Assembly (NCBI GenBank): GCA_020284085.1
Contig: JACEVL010000282.1
Span: 247,501 to 311,500 of the forward strand
Source: Aporrectodea caliginosa
Lineage: Eukaryota; Annelida; Clitellata; Crassiclitellata; Lumbricidae
Length of the DNA stretch: 64,000 bases
Reading direction: 5' to 3'
This document shows, piece after piece, positions 47,771-57,580 of this stretch; the first letter of the stretch is position 1; each line of letters begins with the position of its first letter. The position numbers and the translations under genes are program-made. A model generated the notes under the pieces. The model saw only the letters and a program-made list of their open reading frames with translations, was not told the origin of the DNA and did no database searches.

Positions 47771-49727
47771 CAGTGCTTTTTTTCTAGTAGAAAAGGTTTG
47801 GGAACTTATTATTTCACATCTGTTTTCTTTAACTTATGTCAGAAAAAACTATAATTGAATTTTCCCACTGAACACAGAACACTAATATAATTTACAGGAT
47901 ATTTACAGAAATAAACGTTTTTATAAGAAAATGAGAGACTCAAAGAGTTCATTTATAATAAAACCGACCTGACTACAGTTTTTGTGGAAAAATGTATTAA
48001 CCTGTAGTCCTGTACTGGTACGGCCGTACCGTATTAGGCTTTAAAACAATTTCCAGAGTTTTCTCATATTTTCATCTGACAAATCATCTCGATTTCTTTT
48101 CTTGCTTTGTGAGTCTAGAGCTGAATGTCTGCCTCGAAGCAGCCAAGAGTCTACGTACTTTGTAGGATCAAAATATGTTAGTGGGGGGCCGACCAATCTG
48201 ATGAATAAAAGTTCCGAGACTGTTTTTGTCATAAGCGAAGCTCTCGTTGGGGTGATTATCAAATTCATTTGTGAGAATCCCCTTTCACACTCGCTCGAAG
48301 AAATGGAAATTGTATTAATAGCATGTACCAGAGGAAGAATTCTTTCAGAATATGTTCTTTCCGTAAGATAATCACGGAATCCACGAATGATTTCTCTTTC
48401 GTTAAGTTGTAGCCTGCTACACAATTTATGAATTTCCGTTTCTCCAAATGTTAACTGGTTGTTCATGTTATCTGTCCAATGGCTCTGATCTAGTATTGTA
48501 GTCCATTGAGCCAGTTCAACATCCTCATTAGAAATTAATCTTTTTGCAATTGATTCACTAAGTTTCTCGTAAAAGACATTTGCATCAATAGGAGGGTCAT
48601 TTCTGTAGTTTCTGTTGTGGAGTACAATTCCATTAAACATTAGATGCTCAACAGCTGCTGTTGCATTCCTGTAGTATGGGCCTGGACTTTGCCTTCGTTC
48701 CTCGAACACCTGTACGATTGTTTTTATTTTTTGATTCGCCTTGTAAAGATTCATGTTTCGCTGCTGTAGGTCCAAGCTCAATTCAGATAACTCTTGCAGA
48801 GCATCACACATCAGGGCAAGATCCATCACAAATTTTGTATGCAGTGCGAAAAATTTTAGCCGTCACAGTTTTCTCACGTGTTAAAGACTTTAAAACTACG
48901 CTTTCAAACTTCTCCTTTTCTGCTTCTGCTACTATCTTTACAGCACTTTGATGCCCAGCAGATTCCTTGTGAAGCAAAATTTTCTTTCGGAGTGAATTCT
49001 GCTGTTTCTTTTTTCATCTTCGTAACAAGATACTTCGCCATCAGTCCATTCCTTCGATATCTTCATGCCCATTTTTGCTTCCACCCCAAGTGTTCCAACC
49101 TTTCGGCAGACTGTACAGCCGAGCTTCTTTCTTCTAACGTAGAGCCACTCATATCTTCTGCAGAAGTCTATTTTTTGCTCCAATGTCCAACAACTTGGCA
49201 GGTCATTGTCCGAGTCTATGTCTACATCGCCTAAACACGTTTGTTCTGAGATTGTCGTTTGACTCGTTTGAGTCGTTTCTATAATATCGACATTACCTTC
49301 CGCAAGTTCTTGTTTCAATTGTTTGTTTTCCGGAACAGCAGATTGGAAAAAGCTTGACATTTTCTTCATTTCAACGGTTTTCGGTTGTTTAATTATTATT
49401 AAATTTTAGACTTCAAAATGAAAACATCGAAAACTTATTTACCAAAGTTCGTACTCAATATGGCTCTCTCATATGGGCCCCTCCGGAAATAGAAACCATA
49501 GATATCATATCATATTGGTAGAATAACAGCACTTGCCACTTGGTAGATTTATATAGCTCCTTGCTTATTTCAAGTTATTTGTAAACCATAATTTACGCCG
49601 TTCCCGTGAGTCCCCACTGTAACAAGGACTGACAGTAAGTAAAACGCAGAATATTGTATATCAATATAAACGAATCTGGCAAAAAGTATGGGAACTAGTT
49701 CCCATGAGTTCCTGCTGAAACAAAGCA
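47771..49727 (-). mobile_element. hAT transposon relic of the CAGTGCTTTTTT family
   Basis: The left end CAGTGCTTTTTTTCTAG is identical to that of the MITE at 2538. The right end GAGTTCCTGCTGAAACAAAG parallels the MITE right end. CTGTGAC occurs at both flanks (47764-47770 and 49729-49735). It carries a broken transposase on the minus strand. Confidence 0.78.
48041..49369 (-). pseudogene. Broken hAT transposase (KIAA1586/ZNF862-like hAT family)
   Basis: The start region (from 49369) reads MSSFFQSAVPENKQL, then WTLEQKIDFCRRYEWLYVRR and CTVCRKVGTLG, an N-terminal zinc-finger-like domain of this hAT group. A frameshift near 49000 moves to KESAGHQSAVKIVAEAEKEK and FRTAYKI. The C-terminal part (48829-48041) reads MDLALMCDALQELSELSLDL and SSECERGFSQMNLIITPTRA, the hAT dimerisation region. 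Between FRTAYKI and MDLALMCDAL the catalytic core seen in full-length relatives is missing, so there are at least two frame breaks and an internal deletion. Not functional. Confidence 0.85.
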
Positions 49728-49735
49728 CCTGTGAC

Positions 49736-49881
49736 AAAACTTCTGAGCGCAGGGCTCAGAGTGCGCGTGGGTCACCCGTCATGCGCACTGAGTCACTTCC
49801 TGTTGAGGATCTCTTCTTCTATTACTGTGTTCTTTGTATTGAGTTTAATTCTTATTAAAAGTCATATAATTACACAAAATT
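49736..49881 (+). promoter_or_regulatory. TIA1 proximal promoter and 5' UTR (inferred)
   Basis: The only non-repeat DNA between the hAT relic and the TIA1 start codon. It is GC-richer than its surroundings and contains CACTTCCTG (49793-49801), an ETS-family site type common in TATA-less promoters, and GCGCAC boxes. No TATA box is seen. Confidence 0.4.
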
Positions 49882-49910
49882 ATGGGGGATGACGTGCACC
49901 AGCGAACTCT
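49882..49910 (+). CDS. TIA1: TIA1 exon 1 (residues 1-10)
   Basis: Only 29 coding bases, [10 protein letters not shown], with the Leu codon split before donor GTGAGT. Chosen because it supplies the start codon and correct phase for RRM1 and has an in-frame stop just upstream. The short acidic leader resembles the family's usual few residues before LYVGNL. Confidence 0.82.
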
Positions 49911-52900
49911 GTGAGTTCATTTAATTCACACTGATTTTTAATTGTATTGTGACAGTGATGACTGTCGTGTTAAGTCGGATATTTGGACACGGTGTCAGTT
50001 GTCGCCATTATGTGTTACAACCTAATGCAGTCTAGCCCCCATTGCTATATAAATCTTTAGATACAATACAATACAATTGCAAACCAACGTAAGCAGGTGT
50101 CCTTAATGTAAAGTAAATCTTCTAAAATTTCTCAGCGCCCACAAAAGCCACGTCAGGGAGACCAGCTTATTCACCGGCGCTAGTAAAGTGTAAAGTGGTC
50201 GAACGTCTTACGCGTCGGTCTCGCACTTCTATATCCAGGGTTCGATGGAAAACTTGTAGTATCGGGGGTTGAAGGATTAAACTGTATCTTTGGGTATGCT
50301 GCGCGGACGCCGGACGGTACCAGGTTTTCTAATGACGACCCTAACCCTAACCGACCCTCACGACGTGCCTAAACTGACCTATAACCGACAGCTCACGACG
50401 CCAGTAAACTTGCCCACTATATCCTTCAGCCCCCGATTCTATATGTGAGCTTGCCTGTAAATGTTGTGATGTTGTTATTTCTCAGTGATATACAAAAGCA
50501 TTGTTTGTGAAGCCTGCGTATTGCTGCTAACCGAATCTGGATATCAGTTCAAAACTGTTGCATCAGTTTGACAACTGAATTGTAGTTGCCATCAGAATAA
50601 ATGAATTAATTTTTAGTTCATTATGCATGTGTTTACCTATAGATGCATTTCTTTGGGAGGTAATTCTTAATTACGACAACTGAATTGTAGTTGCCATCAG
50701 CGTAAATGAATTATCTTTTAGTTCATTATGCACACTAATATAAAAAAAATAGCTACCTATTTGATGTTTACCTATAGATGCATTTCTTTGGGAGGTATTT
50801 CTTACTTACGTAGAGGTGGCACAATGTTTCATTTTGTGAGGTTCCTAGTACCTAAGTTGCAAGGTTCTTCAAATGCACTAATGTTCAGAGATACATTATG
50901 AGTACAGCATTCGTATTGCTCTTTTATGTTTTAGATATGTTGGTAACCTCGATAATACCGTGACAGAAGATCTGCTTGTAACTCTGTTCAGCAAGATCGG
51001 GCATTGCATGGGCTGCAAGATTATTCGCGAAGTGAGCTACATGCATCTGGTTTTGCGCTTAGCTGTAGTTTGACTGTACTTTTAGGGTTGTAGACAAAGT
51101 ATCTCGATGTGTATATTTTATTGTGAAAATGATCAGCTATAATGATATTTCTAGCTTTTCATTTTAAATGTATGCCGTGAACTATTTATGAAACCAAAAA
51201 GTGTATTGTGACTACAGTTGTGTCACCATTTGGTGTATACGCTCTATCGTATAAAGGTTGGACCATTATGATTGTTCTAATGTTGTTCTAATAAGTGTAT
51301 ATTATGTGGCAATTATTGTTCTTATTTATAGTTCCGTTTGTATGCGTGTAAAAATTTTTTAATATATATTTTTGTTTATAAGTATGTGTAAGTAAGCACT
51401 ATTGTTCTATGTATATTTGTATATTTGTTTGTATATGCACGTGGAGATTTATTAAGCACTTTTAAAACTCTGTGAAAGTATTACATACATTGATCTGCAC
51501 ATGTTCTGCGAGATGTTGTTGGCTGTAGTGTTGCATAGTGTCGTGGGCAAGAACGCTTGTTAGCTACTACATTTCAGTGTTTAAATCCATTTCCAATATC
51601 AATTCTTCTTCTATTGCAGATGAGGACTTGAAAAGCCCTAATCATTTGGGTGGATCCTACTCACTTGCTAACGCCAGACAATGCTGTAATAAGTATATTT
51701 TAAGTATTTGATTCTTTATTCTTGTTTGTTGATCGTAGATAAGAAATAGAGCGTAAACTTTCTGACTAGATCAGATCGTAAAATTGTGCTTTATTCTGTC
51801 CGCAATCCGCTGTAATTGATTTGTCAATCGAGTTGGATTATCAGTTTGTGTAGTTCTTCATATTCTGTGTTTTTTCGTGGTTACTGAGACTTTTTGCGTA
51901 CAAATTATATTTACCCTGTTTGTCTGTTTTAGGCGGGAAATGATTTGTATGCCTTTGTCGAGTTTGGCGATCATACGTCGGCACAAATGGCACTTATGGC
52001 CATGAACAAGCGACAGTTTCTTGGACAGGTATGCATAAGTTGGCTTATCTATCTGTAATCAAACTTAGAATGTTTGTGAACAATGGGGTCTCCGATATAA
52101 TGCTACCAGTGGGATCGAGATCAAGTACTTACAATGACGTCATGTTAGAATGAGGTCATGTTAGGGCATGCATAAGTAGGCTCATCCATCATGCAATCAA
52201 ACTTAAAACAATGGAATATTCATATGATTCTGTTGTTTGGACCCTGGCCAAGTATTGTGTTGTAATAAGGCTGTGTTAACATGAATATGAAGTTGAAAGA
52301 ACTAGAATCCATTTCTCCAACCAAGTTATGTCAGACTTAAGCAGCGTGTAATGTTGTAACGATGCACGATATAACAAGGTTCGTGTGTGTGTATACTTTT
52401 TAAAAGTTTAATGTATTATGAAAGAGTGGGTACATGCAGAGCCTTCCATGCAACTGGAAGAAGTTTTAATTTCATTAACATTTGAACTATGCGTTACTAC
52501 ATATTGCACTGTGGTACCTAGTGAATCCATTGCCTACATGTTTTGATGTGAAAACTGAGTAAAATCTGCATAAATCACTTGTGTTCAGCAGATGTGCAGT
52601 AAATGCTTTGTTAATAGAGAGAAATAAAAGAAATTATGGAATTTAAAAATTATCAAAGAAAGTTGGCTGATTTGTTTTTATCTAAAAATTGTTAGTTCTA
52701 AACACAACTGGAAAGAAATGCTTTAATAGTTTTGTTGTCTTAAAAATTTTGCTTTTTAGGAGATGAAGGTCAATTGGGCAACGTCACCAGGCAGTCATAA
52801 CAAGCAAGATACCACTAGTGAGTCCTTGCTTCTTTTTTACTGTTAACTTTGTCTATTGTTTTAAATAGATGTAAATACGCGAACTGCATGGGTTTACGTC

Positions 52901-55900
52901 TTACTGCTAAAAGTCTGCACCAGACAATTGTGTTGTGTTCTTAGTGGTTTCAGTTTAACGACACTGTGATAGCAAACGTCATTAGCGTCACCCTCCTCCT
53001 TCATCCAGGCTTGGGACTTTCACTGTCAGAGTACGAACAGTGGCGGAGTTTTAATCTTGTGTCTCTTAATTGATACAGAGCCCTTTTTAGGAAATCAAAT
53101 TGCTTAATGCTTGTCATCTGCTCACAGACAGGGATGGCCATTTCAGAAAATTAAATTTGTTGGGAATACATCCTGTGTTAATTATTTCTTAGGTTTCTTT
53201 AATACGAATATAATTTTATGTTTGTTTGCTGGTATGTTCTTTCAGATCATTTTCATGTTTTTGTTGGCGATCTTAGTCCTGATATTGAGTCCCATCAGCT
53301 GAGAGAAGCATTTTTGCCATTTGGTGAAATTTCGTGAGTATCTTGAATTCTCATTTAACATCGTACGTTTATTTGTTAAATCATGTAATGTGAGCTGAGG
53401 TTAAAGATGAGGAGTGTAGTGTTAAGCGTTAAGTAATATTTTATCTTCTGGAAATATCCAATTTTAGACTTGTAGGCCTATTTCTTAACATATCATGTGC
53501 ATTTCATTTGGTTCTAGATTTCTGCTTCACCTGCACCCCAAACCAACTGAGCTACAATGAGTACACTGACCATATACTGTCGGTGGGAAGATGAGGCTGT
53601 GAGGGAGAGGACTGGCCACCCGCCCTCATGTGCCGAGGCTAAGAAAATGAAGTCGTAAACACTTCATACCCATGGTCGCCTCAGGGCTAGCTTAAGGGAC
53701 TGCTCTACTGCTTCTTGCATTTAATTAACTTCATTTATTTTGTATGTTTACTTTATATGTACAGCACTTTAACTTCACTTTTCACTGGAGTTTGTTTATG
53801 TTTACAGAGATTTGGCACGAATAGTAATCGATTAGAATTAGCTGCATGTCTAATTAATTAGCTAATCGATTAGTTAAATTGCTAATCAAGGATTACATGT
53901 ACTTTTCACTGGAGTTTGTTAATAGGTTAATATTTGTTTCTGTATTGTTTCTGCATCTCAAATAATCTCAAATATGTCTTTGCTTTTTACGTAGTGAATG
54001 TAAGGTGATTCGTGATACCCAGACACAGATGTCGAAAGGATTTGGATTTGTTTCGTTTGTAAGAAAAGAGGTAAGTGCTTTACACATTTTTCATTTGACT
54101 TGCATGCAACAGCCATTTGCTAAATATTTAACCAAGATAAAAGAAATTTCGTATAAATTCTTTAAAGTAAGTTCTAATTGCTGTTTTATGTATGTATATA
54201 TATATGTTCAAGTTTTGTCAATATTTTCTGAAGTTTTCAGCTAAAAGGTCTATGATTAATTAGAATTCTAGGAAAATATAATATATAATTCAGGAATCTA
54301 GGTTTTTAGTAGTTGTGCTTTGTGGTAGGATGCCGAATGTGCAATCATTGGAATGAATGGACAGTGGCTCGGAAATAAACCAATCCGAACGAACTGGGCG
54401 ACGCGTAAACCAGCTGCGGCTAGCCATCGAGAAGGTATCAGTTGGCTTTACTCTGGTGTGCTGTTGTAAAGTTATGCAGTTTGACTGTTTTTGTGGTTCT
54501 GACCAGTATAGCTAAGCACCAAGGAATGAACTGCACTGTAAATTTAATGCATTAGGTGTGGTATGTTATTAGTGGGGGTCTATCTGTGATTTATAGAAGC
54601 CTGTTCATTGAATTTATGGATCTAATTGCTTTTGACAGAAACAAAAACTGGATGATCAATGCTTATTAATAACTGAACATAACTTTAAACAATTTGTCAC
54701 ATTGTTCTACTGTTGTGAGGATACTACACAAGTTTTCTTGATATGTTTCTAATTTCACTGCTTTCTACTGTAGATGTTTTATTATCGTTTAGATTTCCTC
54801 TTTTAGTTGATATAGTGTAGAAAGTGATGGATCAGTTTCAAGGGAATCATTGAGATACGTTGTGTCTCATTAGGTTGAAGTTTATCAGACTTGCCTAATC
54901 ATATGATGTTTTTGCATTTTTATGTAGCTCCTCAAAAACAACTGCGATACGACGATGTCTTCAGCCAGTCAAGTCCGACAAACTGCACCGTCTACTGTGG
55001 AGGAATAATGAATGGCCTCACTGGTAATCTATGTGTATATACTTCGGATCTTTCTTATAACATGTTTCTAGCATTGCTTTAGACAAAATGCATTCAGGGA
55101 CATGGATCCAAAATTGTGACAATATAGTGTGGGACTGTGTGGAGATAACTGGTGACTAGAAGATAGCTTACTGTGCATTGTTTTGCTAACTTATGTTATA
55201 TTTTAGTTCGTAGTTACACTTAACATCATAATGGGCTAGCGCAGAGAGCACATCTGAGCAGTTCTCTTGAACAGGCAATATATAAATTCTCAGATTGAAT
55301 GAATGCATTATTGCAATTATAATTGTAGTGCTATAATAACACTAACATTATAATTATGTTATATGGTGGCTCTTAATACAGTTCCCAAACACGGTGCTAA
55401 GAGGTTAAGTAAAGGTCCCATGTGGAATGTTGGTTAGCTGCTGATATTTGTTACTCAGGCCTTGAGCTGGCAATGGACAAAGCCTAAGGTCCAGGACTTG
55501 GGCCAGTGCATCGCAGGACTTGTCATTTAATTTTGTTCCCTGTTTATTTCCGGTATCACACTATATTGTGTGGTTACAAATAATTGAACCCACAACCAAG
55601 TCCATGACCAAGTGGTACCGATAGACTACTGTGTCACACCAGTGCTGTTAAGGCACATGTGAACAATGCTACAAGGACATCGCTGGAAGTGGAAGACATG
55701 ATCTTGTTTGTTTTGTATGGGGCATCATGGCTGTGCTGGGATGTTTATTTCAGAGGAGTTGATGCAAGAGGCATTCGCAAACTACGGCGAAGTTCAAGAG
55801 GTCAGGATCTTCAAAGAGAAGGGCTATGCTTTTGTCAGGTAAGAGTCTCAGACTAATGACCATCTCACCTGTGCATCTCACCTGTTCATGTTTATGTCTT

Positions 55901-57580
55901 TTTCATACATTACGATATGCCTGATTGCAGATTGCAACAGCGGAGATTGTGATTAAAATTAGTAACTTCTATCATGCCAGTGTCTAATACACAAAAGGCA
56001 TCAACCGATGGCACACCAAAACTAAGCCGTAATCAGGTCACTATCCAGAAGATCAGTTTGTAAAGATTGGTGTTAGATATGGCTTTGGATGCACATACTT
56101 GTTGAGTTGTTAAGGTATGATTTGTCTAAGATCTGAAATGTTAAACATTAATTTTTTTATTGTATTTATTTGTTTCCAGGTCCGCTGATTATATTTACTT
56201 GCACTTTAAGAATTTAACAGTTTTTTAAGCAATTGTTGCAATTTTCTTATATTTTGTGATGCATATCGGTTTGTCAGATGCACTTGAAGGCATTCTTACT
56301 TAACTTTAGTGACAGCCATTTTGATTCCAACGTTTCCATCGAAGTTTGTCTTCTTGTTTGCTTGTAATGAAACATTAAGAGTCTTGTTTCAATTAACCAG
56401 TTGAGTTTTTAACCCTTTAACGATGATTTACATTGGTTTTTCCATAAATTCTATATGTTTTCGTATACATTTTAGTACTTGCTCATTGTTAAAGGGTTAA
56501 ACAATGTTTGGTTTTTGGGCTCAGAGAAGATGCTGTGGCTGTAGATGAATTTGCTTTTCCTAGGTTTGACTCAAAGAAGGCAGCAACAGAAGCGATTGTG
56601 GGAACGCATGGTGCTGAAGTCGGTGGCTTCTCGGTCAAATGCTCATGGGGCAAAGAAACGACAAATGGTTCACAGGGTCAAGGTTCAGCTGCTAATACTG
56701 GTGCATCTGCTCCTGCGGTCAGTATGTCTCTCTTGAGTGGTTAATTGGACACTAAGTAAGAGTATCATTTAATGAACCAAGTGCTAACCGCTTATTGGCG
56801 TACAGTCACTAACTATGGACATTCTATCTTGATTAAACCTTATACGTCATCCTGGCTAACACTTCATAGCCATGGCTGCCTCTGGGATTTGCTAAAGGGA
56901 CTGCTTTCTATCTGTACAATATTTTTCTTAGATGGGTGTGCTGGGGTTTGTGATGTTCTCTGCCTAGCTTCTCTTCGTAGCAGATGTTGCAATTTCCAAG
57001 CTCTGAGATCATGATTTATTATTATATTTTCTATTTTGCAGCAGCAGCAACGGTACATGAATACACCACAACAGTACGGCTCCACGCCATCGTATTATGG
57101 TGCGATGGGTTACTACAACTATCCAGCAGCGTATGCTGGCATGGCACAGCAGTTCCCACAGCAACAACAGCAGCAGCAGCAACAGCAGCCTTACATGCCT
57201 GGCAGTGGGGGTGGTGGTTATGGCTATGGTTACGACTATGGGTGAGATTCAGTCTTTGTCAGATTCATATTTTTTAATATTCATTTAAACTGACAAATGT
57301 GCAGTAAGATTACATGATATAGTAGTAACAGATGAAAACAAGTTTAATAGGAGTTGAATTTAACTGTATGGCAGCCTGCAAGGTGCCCATCTGTGCTACT
57401 ATACTACTATATCATGTTAAACTTCTGTTAGTACTCTACTCGACCTGATTGTAATGGTATATTGGGATTTTTTGCCAAGTTGTGAGGTCCCATACTAGCC
57501 ATCAGTGATATACATTACAATTGAGTATTGGTTTTTGTAGGAACTGGGGAACCACACCATCAAACCAGCAGCAGTACTAA
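49882..57580 (+). CDS. TIA1: TIA-1/TIAR-type RNA-binding protein, 12 exons, 374 aa
   Basis: Homologue of TIA-1/TIAR, proteins that regulate splicing at U-rich sites and translation in stress granules. Twelve exons join in frame (1125 bases with stop): 49882-49910, 50935-51031, 51933-52028, 52760-52817, 53246-53333, 53995-54070, 54329-54434, 54928-55023, 55754-55838, 56564-56717, 57042-57241, 57541-57580. RRM1 has RNP2 LYVGNL (10-15) and RNP1 DLYAFVEF (46-53). RRM2 has VFVGDL (98-103) and KGFGFVSF (137-144), followed by [11 protein letters not shown]3 has VYCGGI (205-210) and KGYAFVRF (238-245), then CSWGKET as in human TIAR (CYWGKET). The tail 296-374 is rich in Gln, Gly and Tyr with ten consecutive Gln, like the prion-like tail of the family. 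Length matches human TIAR (375). An in-frame stop at 49867-49869 precedes the start. The hAT relic ends about 150 bases upstream. Confidence 0.96.
50105..50190 (+). repeat. SINE piece with GCCCACAAAAGCCACGTCAG
   Basis: An inverted copy is at 61775-61865. In TIA1 intron 1; the intron also holds the 50570 duplication. Confidence 0.55.
50570..50814. repeat. Tandem duplication in TIA1 intron 1
   Basis: Copies start at 50570 and 50675 with GACAACTGAATTGTAGTTGC and both end with AGATGCATTTCTTTGGGAGG. The second copy has an extra insertion of about 30 bases. Confidence 0.85.
50935..51031 (+). CDS. TIA1: TIA1 exon 2 (residues 10-42, RRM1)
   Basis: Encodes [18 protein letters not shown] and [13 protein letters not shown], matching human YVGNLSRDVTEALILQLF and IGPCKNCKMI. 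Confidence 0.95.
51933..52028 (+). CDS. TIA1: TIA1 exon 3 (residues 43-74, RRM1)
   Basis: Encodes [20 protein letters not shown] and MNKRQFLGQ; includes RNP1. Phase 0 at both ends. Confidence 0.95.
52760..52817 (+). CDS. TIA1: TIA1 exon 4 (residues 75-93)
   Basis: A 58-base exon encoding [19 protein letters not shown], the end of RRM1 plus linker; human has KVNWATTPSSQKKDTS. Confidence 0.93.
52950..53075 (-). repeat. Retroposon piece with AGTCCCAAGCCT motif, copy 3 (minus)
   Basis: Inverse of the 362 and 26850 copies (CCTCCTCCTTCATCCAGGCT). In TIA1 intron 4. Confidence 0.55.
53246..53333 (+). CDS. TIA1: TIA1 exon 5 (residues 94-123, RRM2)
   Basis: Encodes [16 protein letters not shown] and FLPFGEIS; human [15 protein letters not shown]. 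It ends within a Ser codon. Confidence 0.95.
53510..53710 (+). mobile_element. Family B SINE in TIA1 intron 5
   Basis: ATACTGTCGGTGGGAAGATG, GGGAGAGGACTGGCCACC and AACACTTCATACCCATGG, in order. Confidence 0.75.
53805..53892. mobile_element. ATCGATTAG MITE fragment
   Basis: Starts CAGAGATTTGGCACGAATAG and contains several AATCGATTAG units. ACTTTTCACTGGAGTTTGTT occurs on both sides (53777 and 53901), too long for a hAT target duplication and so probably a separate local duplication. Confidence 0.6.
53995..54070 (+). CDS. TIA1: TIA1 exon 6 (residues 123-148, RRM2)
   Basis: Encodes [20 protein letters not shown] and FVRKE; includes RNP1 of RRM2. Donor GTAAGT, phase 0. Confidence 0.95.
54329..54434 (+). 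CDS. TIA1: TIA1 exon 7 (residues 149-183)
   Basis: Encodes [20 protein letters not shown] and [15 protein letters not shown]; the GQWLG...TNWATRKP stretch is diagnostic of TIA-1/TIAR. Confidence 0.95.
54928..55023 (+). CDS. TIA1: TIA1 exon 8 (residues 184-215, start of RRM3)
   Basis: Encodes [20 protein letters not shown] and GGIMNGLT, matching human [20 protein letters not shown]. Confidence 0.95.
55754..55838 (+). CDS. TIA1: TIA1 exon 9 (residues 216-244, RRM3)
   Basis: Encodes [20 protein letters not shown] and KEKGYAFVR; human [26 protein letters not shown]. Confidence 0.95.
56413..56496. mobile_element. piggyBac-like MITE, 84 bp, in TIA1 intron 9
   Basis: CCCTTTAACGATG at the left and the inverted CCCTTTAACAATG at the right, with TTAA on both sides (56409-56412 and 56497-56500). 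TTAA and CCC ends are the piggyBac pattern. It ends 67 bases before exon 10. Confidence 0.78.
56564..56717 (+). CDS. TIA1: TIA1 exon 10 (residues 244-295, end of RRM3)
   Basis: Encodes [19 protein letters not shown] and [14 protein letters not shown], then a Gly/Ser/Ala linker. Donor GTCAGT. Confidence 0.93.
56785..56905 (+). mobile_element. Family B SINE, 3' part, TIA1 intron 10
   Basis: AACACTTCATAGCCATGGCT, then GCCTCTGGGATTTGCTAAAG. Confidence 0.65.
57042..57241 (+). CDS. TIA1: TIA1 exon 11 (residues 296-362, Q/G/Y-rich tail)
   Basis: Encodes [36 protein letters not shown], ten Gln, then [14 protein letters not shown]. The Gln run is coded by mixed CAG and CAA. The acceptor runs into CAGCAGCAA, so NAGNAG splice wobble adding or removing Gln is possible. 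Confidence 0.92.
57541..57580 (+). CDS. TIA1: TIA1 exon 12 and stop (residues 362-374)
   Basis: Encodes [13 protein letters not shown] then TAA. Four bases after the stop lies a strong donor-like AAA|GTAAGT (57585), so the 3' UTR may be spliced. Confidence 0.85.
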
